Shown in pieces: positions 8,259 to 16,372 of a stretch of 64,000 nucleotides of DNA; position 1 is the stretch's first letter; each line of letters starts with the position of its first letter. The stretch is from AC-37 sp036389295 (GTDB lineage Bacteria; Actinomycetota; Thermoleophilia; Solirubrobacterales; Thermoleophilaceae). The stretch spans positions 1 to 64,000 of the forward strand of contig DASVQB010000055.1 of the NCBI GenBank assembly GCA_036389295.1. The letters run 5' to 3'. The notes beneath the pieces were generated by a model. It made no database searches. It had not been told where the DNA came from and saw only the letters and a list, made by a program, of their open reading frames with translations. The position numbers were made by a program, and so were the translations under genes.

Positions 8259-9019
8259 CGAGCCGATTCTGACGGCTTGCGGGCGGTCGCGATGTGGTTC
8301 CAGCTGAAGCCGGGGCGGAAGTGCAGCTCGTCGAGCCGGACCGCCAGCGTCGAGGCGACCGTGCTGTACGCGTCGACCAGCGCGGTGAGCAGCGGGCCGC
8401 GCCGGTACGGCTCGAGCGAGAGGCCGCGGAGCATCGCGAGCGTGGTCCACTGGCCCGAGAGCGGACGGACCGCGACCGACTCGAACCCGGCCCGCCGGAG
8501 CACGTGCTCGAGGCCGAACGGCGAGTAGCGGAAGAAGTCGCGGGGCTCCTCGTGGAGCGGGAAGAGCAGCGGCGTCGTGACGATCAGCGCGCCGCCGGGC
8601 TCGAGCAGGCGGCGCGCCTCCTCGAGCGCGCGCACCGGCTCCTCCAGATGCTCGAGCACCTCGGTCATCAGCACGGTGCCCGCCGCGCCGTCCCCGAGCG
8701 GCACCTCGTAGGCGCCGGCGACCACGTCGACTCCGTCGCCGGGCGCGTGGTCCACGCCCACGTGCTCCGTCACGTGCGGCGCGAAGATCGCCGCCCACGG
8801 CTTGGTGCCGCAGCCGACGTCCACGAGCCGGCCGCGCGCGTGGCTCGCCGCCGCCTCCTCCAGGGCGTTCGAGAGCTGGTTGTAGAGCACGCGCTGCGCC
8901 GCCTTGGTCCGGTGCGGGGCCTGGACGCGGGCGGTGCGCGACGAGATCGGCGGCCGGCTGCGGGAGCGGACGAGGCTGCGCAGGTCGCGCCGGCTGCCGG
9001 CGGGGTCGGGGGCGCCCAC
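8255..9019 (-). CDS. SAM-dependent methyltransferase, class I
   Basis: A 254-aa class I methyltransferase. The SAM-binding motif I is LVDVGCGTKPW near residue 67, followed by an acidic motif II in VGVDHAPG. EVLEHLEEP (near 120) matches the methyltransf_11 pattern, and the post-motif GGALIVTTPLLFPLHEEPRDFFRY resembles methyltransferases found in glycan and lipid loci. The first ~40 residues are basic and could contact membrane or acceptor. GTG at 9019 is placed 7 nt after a CAGAAT -10-like box. The stop overlaps the start of the GT4 gene, so it probably methylates a sugar or lipid made by the same locus; that link is inference. Confidence 0.85.
   Translation of the reverse strand: MGAPDPAGSRRDLRSLVRSRSRPPISSRTARVQAPHRTKAAQRVLYNQLSNALEEAAASHARGRLVDVGCGTKPWAAIFAPHVTEHVGVDHAPGDGVDVVAGAYEVPLGDGAAGTVLMTEVLEHLEEPVRALEEARRLLEPGGALIVTTPLLFPLHEEPRDFFRYSPFGLEHVLRRAGFESVAVRPLSGQWTTLAMLRGLSLEPYRRGPLLTALVDAYSTVASTLAVRLDELHFRPGFSWNHIATARKPSESAR
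8266..8271 (-). promoter_or_regulatory. -10 box CAGAAT inside the methyltransferase 3' end
   Basis: CAGAAT is 7 nt before the GTG at 8258, the same spacing as the CAGAAT before 9019. It may be an internal leaderless promoter for the GT4 pair. Confidence 0.35.
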
Positions 9020-9026
9020 CGCGTCG

Positions 9027-9032
9027 ATTCTG
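9027..9032 (-). promoter_or_regulatory. -10 box CAGAAT, leaderless type
   Basis: CAGAAT sits 7 nt before the GTG at 9019 of the methyltransferase gene. Confidence 0.4.
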
Positions 9033-9092
9033 CCACCTCCGCCGGGCCGTCCGGCGCGCCGATCCCTCCCTCGGAGCGACCCGCACGCGCTC

Positions 9093-9098
9093 TAGACT
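9093..9098 (+). promoter_or_regulatory. Candidate -10 box TAGACT
   Basis: TAGACT lies 22 nt before the ATG of the acyltransferase gene (13 nt before an in-frame GTG at 9112). It faces the CAGAAT box of the divergent methyltransferase gene. Confidence 0.35.
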
Positions 9099-9120
9099 GC
9101 GCCCGCGCAGTGCCCTCGAG

Positions 9121-10173
9121 ATGAGCAGCCGCCCCCGCCTCGCGCAGATCGACCTGATCAAGGGTGCGGCGGTTCTCGGCGTGATCGCGCTCCATGGCCT
9201 GCACGGCGACGAGCTGCACGACGCCTGGTCGGCGCTCCACTTCGGCCAGGCGGTCCCGCTGTTCCTCGTCCTGATGGCGACGAACGCCGCCAGCTCGCTC
9301 GGGCGGCGGGGCGACCCGCCGCTGCGGGCTCTGTGGTCCCGCTCGTACCTCGCCGGACGGGTCGAGCGGCTGGTCGTTCCGTTCGCCGCCGTCTGGCTCG
9401 CGAGCCTCGCGATCGGGATCGTGCACGGCGGGCTCCACTTCGGGCCGCTGACCGCCGTCGGCGTGGTCCCGCTGTCGGGCCCCGGCAACTACTTCGTCAC
9501 GATCGCGTTCGAGTTCGTGCTGGTCTTCCCGGTGCTCCTGTGGGCGTTCCGGCGCGCGCCGCTTCTCACGATCGCGGGCTGCTTCGCCGTCGACGTCGCG
9601 TTCGAGCTCGTGGCCCCGGACGTCTTCTCCGGCGCGTACCCGTACGGCTACGACGCGGCGATCGTCCGCTACTTCGGCCAGATCGCCCTCGGGCTCTGGA
9701 TCTGGCGCCACCCGCGGATCTCCGACCCCGCCAACCGCTGGATCCTGGCCCTCGCGGTGCCGAGCGTCGGCTACCTGGTCGCGTACCACGAGGATCCCGC
9801 GGCGTTCGACTGGCTGCGCCGCGACTTCGGGACGACCACGAACTTCATGGCGGCCTTCTGGGCGGCCGCCCTCGTGCTGGCCGGGCTCCGCCTCCTGCCG
9901 CGGCGGGCCGTCCGCCCGCCGGTCGTCGCCCTGGCCGAGGTCGGCCGCGCCTCGTGGCACGTCTTCCTCGTCCAGATGGTCTGGTTCGCGGTGGTCCGCC
10001 CGCGCGGACTCGACTCGCTGCCGCTGCACGCGCTGGCCTCGTGCGCGATCGGCTACGCCCTGTTCCGGCTGATGTCCCGCCCCGCCTTCGCGGCGCGGGT
10101 TAGGCGCGGGACCCAGCGCCTGGCCGGCCCCCGGTCGACGGTTGAAGGATTTGGGACCCCAGGGACTCCCTGA
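9121..10173 (+). CDS. Integral-membrane acyltransferase (acyltransferase 3 / OafA-like)
   Basis: A 350-aa polytopic protein with roughly ten hydrophobic segments. Near the N-terminus LAQIDLIKGAAVLGVIALHG resembles the acyltransferase-3 start, in which a catalytic-like His lies in the first helix. Members move acetyl or other acyl groups onto extracytoplasmic sugars or lipids, and this gene sits in a glycan locus, which agrees. The C-terminal ~35 residues are basic and cytoplasmic. ATG 9121 is used; GTG 9112 is in frame and possible. It is divergent from the methyltransferase and convergent with the HEAT-repeat gene. The acyl group and acceptor are unknown. Confidence 0.78.
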   Translation: MSSRPRLAQIDLIKGAAVLGVIALHGLHGDELHDAWSALHFGQAVPLFLVLMATNAASSLGRRGDPPLRALWSRSYLAGRVERLVVPFAAVWLASLAIGIVHGGLHFGPLTAVGVVPLSGPGNYFVTIAFEFVLVFPVLLWAFRRAPLLTIAGCFAVDVAFELVAPDVFSGAYPYGYDAAIVRYFGQIALGLWIWRHPRISDPANRWILALAVPSVGYLVAYHEDPAAFDWLRRDFGTTTNFMAAFWAAALVLAGLRLLPRRAVRPPVVALAEVGRASWHVFLVQMVWFAVVRPRGLDSLPLHALASCAIGYALFRLMSRPAFAARVRRGTQRLAGPRSTVEGFGTPGTP

Positions 10174-10192
10174 TCCTGCAACCGTCGGCGGA

Positions 10193-11377
10193 TCAGCGGT
10201 CCTCGCCGCCGAGCAGGCGCCGTAGGAGCGGGCCGGCGCGCGAGCCGGAGGGCGGGCGCGGGCGCGTCGCGGGCGGCGGAGCGGCCGGGCGCGTCGCAGG
10301 CGACGGGGCGGCGGGCGGCGGCGGAGCGGCGGCCGGCGTGGCGGCCGGCGTGGCGGCCGCCGGCGGGGCGGCGGGCGGCGTGGCGGCCGCCGGCGGGGCG
10401 GCGGGCTCCGCCGCAGCCACCGGCTCGGGCTCCGCCTCCTCCCCGGCCGCGATCTCGGCCGGCGCGCCCGCGCCGTCCTCCAGCGCGGGCCGGACCATCG
10501 CGCTCGTCGCGAACGCGACGGCGGCGTTGCCAAGGCGGTCGAACGCGGCGATGGCCTCGGTGCGCACCTCGTAGTCCCGGTCGCCCGTGGCGGCCAGCAG
10601 CGTGCCGACGGCCGCCGGGTCGCGGATCTCGCCGAGCGCCCAGGCGGCGGCCCTGCGGACCGCCGGGTCGCCGCTGGAGCGCAGGAGCTCGGACAGCGGC
10701 TCGACCGCGCGCGAGTCGCGGAGCGAGCCGAGCGCCAGCGCCGCCTCGCGCTGCGCTCCCGTGTCGTCCAGCGCGTCGACCAGCGGCTCGACGCTCTCGG
10801 CCCCGCGCCACACGAGCAGCATCCGCGCGCGGCCCGGGTCGGGCCCGTCGCGCAGCTCGGCAAGGAGCTCGTCCACCGAAGCGCCCGCCGCGCCGCCCTC
10901 GGCCGCCACCGCGAGCCGGCCGACGGCGGCGGCGTCCGCGGCGGCCTGGTCGGCGGAGCGCTCGGTCAGGTCCGCGGCGATCCGGCGCAGAAGGTCGGGC
11001 GGGCCGAGCGCGGCGAGGGCGTCGAGCGCCTCCGAGCGGGACCGGGCGCGCTCCGGCCCGACCCAGCTCATGACCGCGATGGCGAGCGGCTCGACCGCCG
11101 CCGGGTCGCCCCGCTCGCGCAGCCCGCGCACCGCGGCCACCCGCACGTCGTCGTCGGGGTCGCGCATCGCGCGCAGGAGCCCGTCGTGCGCGAGCGGCGA
11201 GTCGATGCCCGCCAGCGCCGCCGCGGCGGCCGCGCGCACCTCGGCACCGAGGTCGACCATCCGGCCGTCGCGGTCGGTGGTCGGGTCGCTCCACTCGAGC
11301 GTGCGGACCAGCCGCTTCGCATCGGCCTTCTGCGCCAGCTTCTCGACGTTTGGGGGCCTACCCCGCGACCGTCCCAC
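10193..11377 (-). CDS. HEAT-repeat protein with Pro/Ala-rich C-terminal tail
   Basis: This 394-aa protein has helical repeats of PBS-lyase/HEAT type from about residue 20 to 275. Examples are EVRAAAAAALAGI, DDVRVAAVRGLRERGD and DPAVRRAAAWALGEIRD; each carries the pattern D-x-x-V-R-x-x-A-x-x-A-L. From about residue 300 the chain is almost only Pro, Ala and Thr, ending in a basic segment. HEAT repeats form a protein-binding solenoid, so a scaffold role is likely; no enzyme domain is seen. GTG 11377 lies 9 nt after a TATTCT box and divergent to a GT2 gene. Its presence inside a glycosyltransferase locus is unexplained. Confidence 0.8.
   Translation of the reverse strand: MGRSRGRPPNVEKLAQKADAKRLVRTLEWSDPTTDRDGRMVDLGAEVRAAAAAALAGIDSPLAHDGLLRAMRDPDDDVRVAAVRGLRERGDPAAVEPLAIAVMSWVGPERARSRSEALDALAALGPPDLLRRIAADLTERSADQAAADAAAVGRLAVAAEGGAAGASVDELLAELRDGPDPGRARMLLVWRGAESVEPLVDALDDTGAQREAALALGSLRDSRAVEPLSELLRSSGDPAVRRAAAWALGEIRDPAAVGTLLAATGDRDYEVRTEAIAAFDRLGNAAVAFATSAMVRPALEDGAGAPAEIAAGEEAEPEPVAAAEPAAPPAAATPPAAPPAAATPAATPAAAPPPPAAPSPATRPAAPPPATRPRPPSGSRAGPLLRRLLGGEDR
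10336..10405. repeat. GC-rich tandem repeat encoding the Pro/Ala tail
   Basis: Short units built on GGCGTGGCGGCC are repeated. A 30-nt unit at 10351-10380 is followed by a 25-nt identical partial copy at 10381-10405. It lies inside the HEAT-repeat gene and can vary by slippage. Confidence 0.6.
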
Positions 11378-11385
11378 TTCGGGGT

Positions 11386-11391
11386 CAGAAT
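11386..11391 (+). promoter_or_regulatory. -10 box CAGAAT, leaderless type
   Basis: CAGAAT is 7 nt before the ATG at 11399. It overlaps the divergent TATTCT box (11387-11392) of the HEAT-repeat gene, so the two promoters probably exclude each other. Confidence 0.4.
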
Positions 11392-11392
11392 A
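11387..11392 (-). promoter_or_regulatory. -10 box TATTCT, leaderless type
   Basis: TATTCT is 9 nt before the GTG at 11377 of the HEAT-repeat gene and overlaps the opposite CAGAAT box. Confidence 0.4.
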
Positions 11393-11398
11393 GGGCGA

Positions 11399-12520
11399 AT
11401 GGCATACCCCCCGCTGCCGGTGACGGTCGTCATCCCGGCATACCGCCGCCCCGACCTCGTCGAGCGCGCGGTCCGCAGCGTGCTCGACCAGCGTCGCCCG
11501 GCCGCCGAGGTGATCGTGATCGACGACGCGTCGGGCGACGACACCGGGGCTCGGGCGGCGGAGCTCGGCGCCCGGGTGATCGCCCACGACGAGAACCGCG
11601 GCGAGGGCGCCGCCCGCAACACGGGGCTCGAGGCGGCGGCGCACGAGTGGGTCGCCCTGCTCGACTGCGACGACGAGTGGCTGCCCGACCACCTGGAGAC
11701 GGTCTGGCCCGCGCGGGACGGCCACGTGCTCGTCGGCACCGCCATGCTCGCCGCCGGGCACGACCCCGACGACCACCGCGTGTACGGCTGGGCCGGCCCC
11801 GGGCCGCGCGTCCTGTCCGGGCCGGAGGCGATCGCCGTGCCCGAGAACAAGCTCGCGGCGAGCTCGGTGCTGCTCCGGCGGGACGCGGCGCTCGCGGTCG
11901 GCGGCTTCCGGCCGCTGCCCCGCGCGGCCGACCTCGACATGTGGGTGCGGCTGCTCGAGCGCGGCTCGGCGATGGCCCTCCCGCGCGTGACCGTGCTCTA
12001 CCACCAGCACGCGGGCCAGGCGTCCGCGGACTCGAGGCTGATGCACGCCGCCCACAAGGCCGTGCTCGACTCCCACTCGGACCGCCCCTGGTGCACTCGC
12101 GCGCTGCTCCTGCGGCACGAGGGGATCCTCGCCTGGGACGCCGCCCGGACCGAGCCGGCCGACGGCGACCCGCCGGCGCTCACCGCGGCCGGGCTCGCCC
12201 GCCGGCTCGTGCACCCGCAGCGCGCCATCGGCGTGGCGCAGCTGCTCGCCGGCCGGTTCAGGCGCCGCCGGCTCGCCGCGCGGTTCGCCGCCGGCGGGGT
12301 GCCGAGCGTCGCGATCATGCCCGGCGCCGGGGTCGAGCCCGGCGGCGTCGCCGGCGCCGTCGACCTCCGCGGCCGGAGCTTCGCCGGCGCGCTCGCGCAC
12401 CTGGTCCGCCGGCCCACCGCCCGCGCGGTGGTCCGCGGGCGGGCCGGCGCGCTCGCGCTCCAGGCGTTGGGGATCGAGCCCGTGAGGCCGCGCGGCGGGC
12501 GGCTCGAGGAGCCGGCGTGA
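11399..12520 (+). CDS. Glycosyltransferase family 2
   Basis: A 373-aa GT-A fold enzyme. The nucleotide-binding start VTVVIPAYRRPDLVERAVRSV is followed by IDDASGDDT, the NTGLEAA helix and the metal-binding acidic motif LLDCDDEWLPDH (near residue 85). A later D-x-D-M-W-V-R-L segment is the usual acceptor-side region. The N-terminal ~230 residues are the catalytic domain; the rest is an Arg/Ala-rich extension without clear homology. It is the first gene of a plus-strand operon that continues with the small Cys protein (4-nt overlap). Substrates are unknown; the setting points to surface glycan synthesis. Confidence 0.87.
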   Translation: MAYPPLPVTVVIPAYRRPDLVERAVRSVLDQRRPAAEVIVIDDASGDDTGARAAELGARVIAHDENRGEGAARNTGLEAAAHEWVALLDCDDEWLPDHLETVWPARDGHVLVGTAMLAAGHDPDDHRVYGWAGPGPRVLSGPEAIAVPENKLAASSVLLRRDAALAVGGFRPLPRAADLDMWVRLLERGSAMALPRVTVLYHQHAGQASADSRLMHAAHKAVLDSHSDRPWCTRALLLRHEGILAWDAARTEPADGDPPALTAAGLARRLVHPQRAIGVAQLLAGRFRRRRLAARFAAGGVPSVAIMPGAGVEPGGVAGAVDLRGRSFAGALAHLVRRPTARAVVRGRAGALALQALGIEPVRPRGGRLEEPA

Positions 12521-12786
12521 GCGAGCCGCTCGGGCCGCGGCTCCGCCGCCGCGCCCGCCGCGCCGCGGAGCGCGCGCTCCTGCGCGTGGCCGGGCGGCCG
12601 ATGCACTGCGCGGCCTGCGGCCGCCGGCTGTTCGTGGCCCTGCCGGTGGTCTGGCGCGGCCGCGTGAGGATCATCGGCGCCGCCGAGACCAGCGTGAGAG
12701 TCTCGTTCGCGACGAACGACGCGATCGAGCTCCGTCACGTCGAGCTCGACCGCTGCCCGGCTCCCGAGCGGCCCTGGGTCCGCTGA
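12517..12786 (+). CDS. Small Cys-containing protein of unknown function
   Basis: An 89-aa protein that overlaps the GT2 gene by GTGA and is followed 10 nt later by the next operon gene. The first 28 residues are strongly basic (RLRRRARRAAERALLR). A CAAC pair lies in MHCAACGRRLFV, and a further Cys in DRCPAP near the C-terminus, so a partial zinc ribbon is possible. The middle has alternating hydrophobic residues suggesting beta strands. No family is recognised. Position suggests it assists the neighbouring glycosyltransferases; this is inference. Confidence 0.6.
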   Translation: MSEPLGPRLRRRARRAAERALLRVAGRPMHCAACGRRLFVALPVVWRGRVRIIGAAETSVRVSFATNDAIELRHVELDRCPAPERPWVR

Positions 12787-12796
12787 GGGCGGCGGC

Positions 12797-13600
12797 TTGG
12801 CGCTCCTCACGGCGGTCAGGACACATCTCGACGGCGCCTCGGTGGCGCGCCAGCTCGACTACCTGCGCGCGCTGGCCCCGAGGTCGCGGTTCGTCGCCTG
12901 CCACGGCGGCAGGCGCGAGGACGTCGAGTCGCTCCCCGCCGGCGACGCCCTGTTCGTCGACGACCCGACGCTGCGTGGCTGGCTCTACGACCAGTCGCTC
13001 AACGGCGTCCTCGACGCGCTCTGGGAGGGCCCCGTCCGCGACGACCCGGAGATCGACCTCGTCTACGTGGTCGAGTACGACCACCTGATCCTGAGCCCCG
13101 ACTTCGAGCGGCGGCTGGCCGCGCTCGCCGAGACCTCCGGAGCGGGCCTCGTCGCGAAGAGCGCCAGCCCGCGCAACGACACCAACTGGTCGCACCACGT
13201 CCGGTTCCGCGACGACGAGCGGCTGAGCGCCTTCGTGGCCGCGATCTCGCAGCGCGAGGACCCGGGCGTGCGCTTCGGCTGCCTCGGCCCGGCGCTGCTC
13301 CTGCGCCGCGACGCGCTCGAGGCGCTCTGCTCGCTGCCCGACCCGCCGCCGTGCTACTTCGAGCTGTACGTGCCGACGGTCGTCCACCACCTCGGGTTCG
13401 AGATCCTCGACGTGGACGCCGTGTCCGACCTCTACGCCGGAGTCCGCTGGGTCCCCGAGTACGGCGTCGAGGAGGCGATCCGGGCGAAGCGCGCCGGGCG
13501 GGCGTTCGTCCACCCGTTCAAGCGGCTCGACGGCCTCGCAGCGATCCGCGACGCGCCCGGGCCGGCCGACGACGACGACCCCCCCGGGCCCGCCGCGTGA
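12797..13600 (+). CDS. Glycosyltransferase-like protein (GT-A-type), unassigned family
   Basis: A 267-aa soluble protein starting at TTG 12797, 10 nt after the previous stop. It begins LLTAVRTHLDGASVARQL and has a likely catalytic or metal motif YVVEYDHLILSPDFE (near residue 95), similar in place to the D-x-D of GT-A enzymes. Later it contains LGPALLLRRDALEAL and FELYVPTVVHHLGFEI. It ends with an acidic, Pro-rich tail. It could be a glycosyltransferase or a related sugar-binding protein. The stop is overlapped by the GT28-like gene (GTGA), so the two are co-translated. Confidence 0.6.
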   Translation: MALLTAVRTHLDGASVARQLDYLRALAPRSRFVACHGGRREDVESLPAGDALFVDDPTLRGWLYDQSLNGVLDALWEGPVRDDPEIDLVYVVEYDHLILSPDFERRLAALAETSGAGLVAKSASPRNDTNWSHHVRFRDDERLSAFVAAISQREDPGVRFGCLGPALLLRRDALEALCSLPDPPPCYFELYVPTVVHHLGFEILDVDAVSDLYAGVRWVPEYGVEEAIRAKRAGRAFVHPFKRLDGLAAIRDAPGPADDDDPPGPAA

Positions 13601-14502
13601 GCACCCTCCTCGTCGCCGCCACGGGCGGCCACCTGAGCCAGCTCGTCCGGCTCGAGCCTCGGCTCGGCCTCGCCGGAGAGCCGACGTGGGTCACGTTCGA
13701 CACCGAGCAGTCGCGCGAGCTGCTCGCCGGGCGGCGCGTGGTGCACGCCCGCTACACGCGACCGCGCGACTACCGGGCCGTGGCGGCGAACGTGCCGCTG
13801 GCGGCGCGGCTCCTGCGGAGCGGACGGTTCGAGCGGGTCGTGAGCACGGGCTCGGGCGTGGCGCTGTCGTTCCTGGCGCCGGCGGCGCTGATGCGGCGGG
13901 AGGCCCACTACGTGGAGTCGGCCGCACGCGCGACCGGGCCGTCGATGACCGGCCGGCTCCTCTCCGCCGTCCCGGGCGTCCGCCTCCACGCGCAGTACCC
14001 GGCCTGGGCGACGGGCCGCTGGCGCTACGCGGGCTCGGTGTTCGACGCCTACGAGCCGGCGGCGGACGCGCCGCGCGGCGACGCGCCGCTGCGGGTGGCG
14101 CTCTCGGTCGGCACGCTCTTCCCCTTCCCCCGGCTCGTCGAGCGGCTGACTGCGGTCCTGCCGGAGGGCGCCGAGGTCGTCCTCTGGCAGGCCGGCGAGA
14201 CGATCGCCCCCGAGGAGGTGCGCCGCGGCTTCCGCGCGGCCGACGCGGTGATCGCCCACGCCGGCGTGGGCGCGGCCCTCGAGGCGCTCGACGCCGGCCG
14301 CCGGCCGCTGCTGGTGCCGCGGCTCGCGCGGTTCGGCGAGCACGTCGACGACCACCAGCTCCAGGTCGCCGGCGAGCTCGAGCGGCGCGGCCTGGCCACC
14401 GTGCGCCAGGCGGACGAGCTGACCGCCGAGGACGTGCTCGAGGCCGCGCGCGGAGCCGTCGCGGAGATCTCGACGCCGCCGCCGCTCAGGCTGGGCCGCT
14501 GA
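13597..14502 (+). CDS. Alg14-Alg13-like / GT28 glycosyltransferase fusion
   Basis: A 301-aa GT-B protein that seems to join the two halves often separate in bacteria (PssD/PssE or Alg14/Alg13). The N-terminal part begins LLVAATGGHLSQLVRLEP and has VVSTGSGVALSFLAPAALM and HYVESAAR, the Alg14-like membrane-associating features. The C-terminal part has RVALSVGTLFPFPRLVERL and AVIAHAGVGAALEALDAGRRPLLVPR, the Alg13/GT28 donor-binding motif. It would add a hexose or GlcNAc to a lipid-linked acceptor. It is the last gene of the plus-strand operon and convergent with the GT-C gene. Exact sugars are unknown. Confidence 0.85.
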   Translation: MSTLLVAATGGHLSQLVRLEPRLGLAGEPTWVTFDTEQSRELLAGRRVVHARYTRPRDYRAVAANVPLAARLLRSGRFERVVSTGSGVALSFLAPAALMRREAHYVESAARATGPSMTGRLLSAVPGVRLHAQYPAWATGRWRYAGSVFDAYEPAADAPRGDAPLRVALSVGTLFPFPRLVERLTAVLPEGAEVVLWQAGETIAPEEVRRGFRAADAVIAHAGVGAALEALDAGRRPLLVPRLARFGEHVDDHQLQVAGELERRGLATVRQADELTAEDVLEAARGAVAEISTPPPLRLGR

Positions 14503-14523
14503 GCGCGGGGCCCGCCCCCGCGG

Positions 14524-16356
14524 TCAGGGCGGGCAGCGGGCGGGGACCCTGTGCGGGAGGAAGGGCATCAGGGCGGCGATTCGCGGCCCGATCTCCGGCC
14601 GCACGCCGCGAGCGCCCTCGCGCACGAAGACCTGCTGGGCGATCTGCCTGTAACCCCAGCCGCGGATCCGGCAGAGCTCGGCCGGCGTCGCCGTCCAGTG
14701 CAGGGTGACGAGATCGGGTCGGAGCCCGCCGATGCTGTGGTCGAAGTCCCACTTGTTGTGCCCCGGCCAGAAGCCGGTCGTTCGCCAGCCGGGCAGGCCG
14801 CTGAACTTGGGCCGGCTGCGGGCGACGAACGTGTCGTTCTTGCCGAGGAGGTCGATGGACGGCCGGTGGGAGAAGTACGGGGTGTTCCCCGCGCCGACGA
14901 CCGCGACCGTCGTCTGCGGCGAGGTTTCCTCGCGGATGATCAGGCCGCTTCGCGCCCAGTACTCGTCGAGGTTCGTGCCGATCGCGTTGGAGCGCACCCA
15001 GCTGCGCAGCGGCCGCCCGTCGACCTGCACAAGGGCGACCGCGGCCAGCGCGACGACGAGGACCGCGCCCACCGTCCGCGCACGCCACAGCACGAGCACG
15101 AGCGCCGCGCCCCCGAGGGCCACGATCGACGCCGGCCGAGGGCCGTCCTCGGGGAAGATCCTCAGGTGCTCGACTGGCAGCCACTCGTAGGAGACGACCG
15201 CGGCCATCGCCGCCAGCGCCGCCGCCAGCCACGGCAGCAGCCGGCGCGCTCGCGGCTGGCTCAGCTCCCCGATCCCGAGCGTGGCGAGCGTCAGGAAGAG
15301 CGGCGCCGTCGAGGTCACGTAGCGGTTGGCGATCCGCAGGTCCTCCCACGCGTCGCCGCCGACGTAGACCGAGTACGCCGACTGGACGATCACGACGGCG
15401 GCGAGCAGGAGCGCCCCCCGCTGGAGCGGCCGCCGGGCGGCGAGGTAGGCCCCCGCGAGCAGCAGCGGTGCGTAGAGGGTGAACAGCCAGGTGTAGGCGA
15501 GCGCGATCCCGCCGCGCTCCAGGCGGTCGGCGAGCGGGATCCCGCCGAGCTTCAGGTGGTAGGTGTTCGGAAGGGCGGCGTCGTAGTAGGCCAGGCGGAA
15601 CGCGACGTGCGCCGCGACCGGGATGAGCACCGCACCGCCCACGATCGCCGCGATCCGCCGGCGTGCCGCCGGCTCCGCGGTCCAGACCGCGTAGGCGCCG
15701 ACGACGGCGCACGGTAGGACCAGGTCGTCGCGCGTCAGCACCGCCGTCGCCATCGCCGCGGCGAGCAGCCATGCGTCACGGCCGCCGGGCCTCCGCTCGA
15801 GCCGCAGCGCCAGCAGCACCATGACCGCGATCAGGAGGGCGGCGAGGCCGACCTCCATGCCCCGCAGCGTCCAGAACGCGAGGGGATAGAACGCACCGGT
15901 CAGGGCCATCGCCACGGTGCCCAGCAGGGGGCTGTCGGGCGCCAGCACGCGGCAGATCGCGCGCACGGCGAGCATCCCGGCGACGAGCAGGGCCGCGCCT
16001 GTGATCGTGACCGCGAGCGGGGCCACCACGTCGCGGTCCGGGAGCAGGTGGAGGAGCGCCATCCACAGCGTCCACAGGAAGTTCGTGTAGCCCTCCACGC
16101 GCTCGCCGCCCGACCACGTGAGGCCGTCGCCCGAGGCCAGGTTTCGCGCGAAGCGCATCGAGATCATGGCGTCGTCGTGCAGTCCGAAGTACGTCCGTCC
16201 CTCGAACCTGAACGCCACTCGCGCGATGAACGTCGCGTAGAACGCGAGCGCCGCCGCGATCACCGCGCCGTCGAGCCAGCGCGCGCCAGTCAGGCGCCGA
16301 GCGAGCTCGGCGCGTCGATCCCTTTTGACCTCGGCGGTGACCACGTCCGTCGACAC
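14524..16356 (-). CDS. GT-C membrane glycosyltransferase, AftB/arabinosyl- or mannosyltransferase-like
   Basis: A 610-aa polytopic membrane protein. After a basic N-terminus and first helix comes the extracytoplasmic loop FGLHDDAMISMRFARNLASGDGL with the acidic pair typical of GT-C enzymes. GERVEGYTNFLWTLWMALLH follows, a segment characteristic of the AftB-like family of actinobacteria. About ten further hydrophobic segments lead to a polar C-terminal domain (about 440-610). Such enzymes use polyprenyl-phosphate sugars outside the membrane, for example arabinofuranose onto cell-wall glycans. GTG 16356 is used; an internal GTG at 16344, 10 nt after a CATAGT box, is possible. Confidence 0.8.
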   Translation of the reverse strand: MSTDVVTAEVKRDRRAELARRLTGARWLDGAVIAAALAFYATFIARVAFRFEGRTYFGLHDDAMISMRFARNLASGDGLTWSGGERVEGYTNFLWTLWMALLHLLPDRDVVAPLAVTITGAALLVAGMLAVRAICRVLAPDSPLLGTVAMALTGAFYPLAFWTLRGMEVGLAALLIAVMVLLALRLERRPGGRDAWLLAAAMATAVLTRDDLVLPCAVVGAYAVWTAEPAARRRIAAIVGGAVLIPVAAHVAFRLAYYDAALPNTYHLKLGGIPLADRLERGGIALAYTWLFTLYAPLLLAGAYLAARRPLQRGALLLAAVVIVQSAYSVYVGGDAWEDLRIANRYVTSTAPLFLTLATLGIGELSQPRARRLLPWLAAALAAMAAVVSYEWLPVEHLRIFPEDGPRPASIVALGGAALVLVLWRARTVGAVLVVALAAVALVQVDGRPLRSWVRSNAIGTNLDEYWARSGLIIREETSPQTTVAVVGAGNTPYFSHRPSIDLLGKNDTFVARSRPKFSGLPGWRTTGFWPGHNKWDFDHSIGGLRPDLVTLHWTATPAELCRIRGWGYRQIAQQVFVREGARGVRPEIGPRIAALMPFLPHRVPARCPP

Positions 16357-16372
16357 TATGGCGCCGGGGTGC

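Noticed and set aside
8770..10863. Minus-strand 697-codon frame across the acyltransferase gene
   Set aside because: It runs antisense to a clear membrane protein and is made of Arg/Pro/Ala low complexity; a shadow frame.
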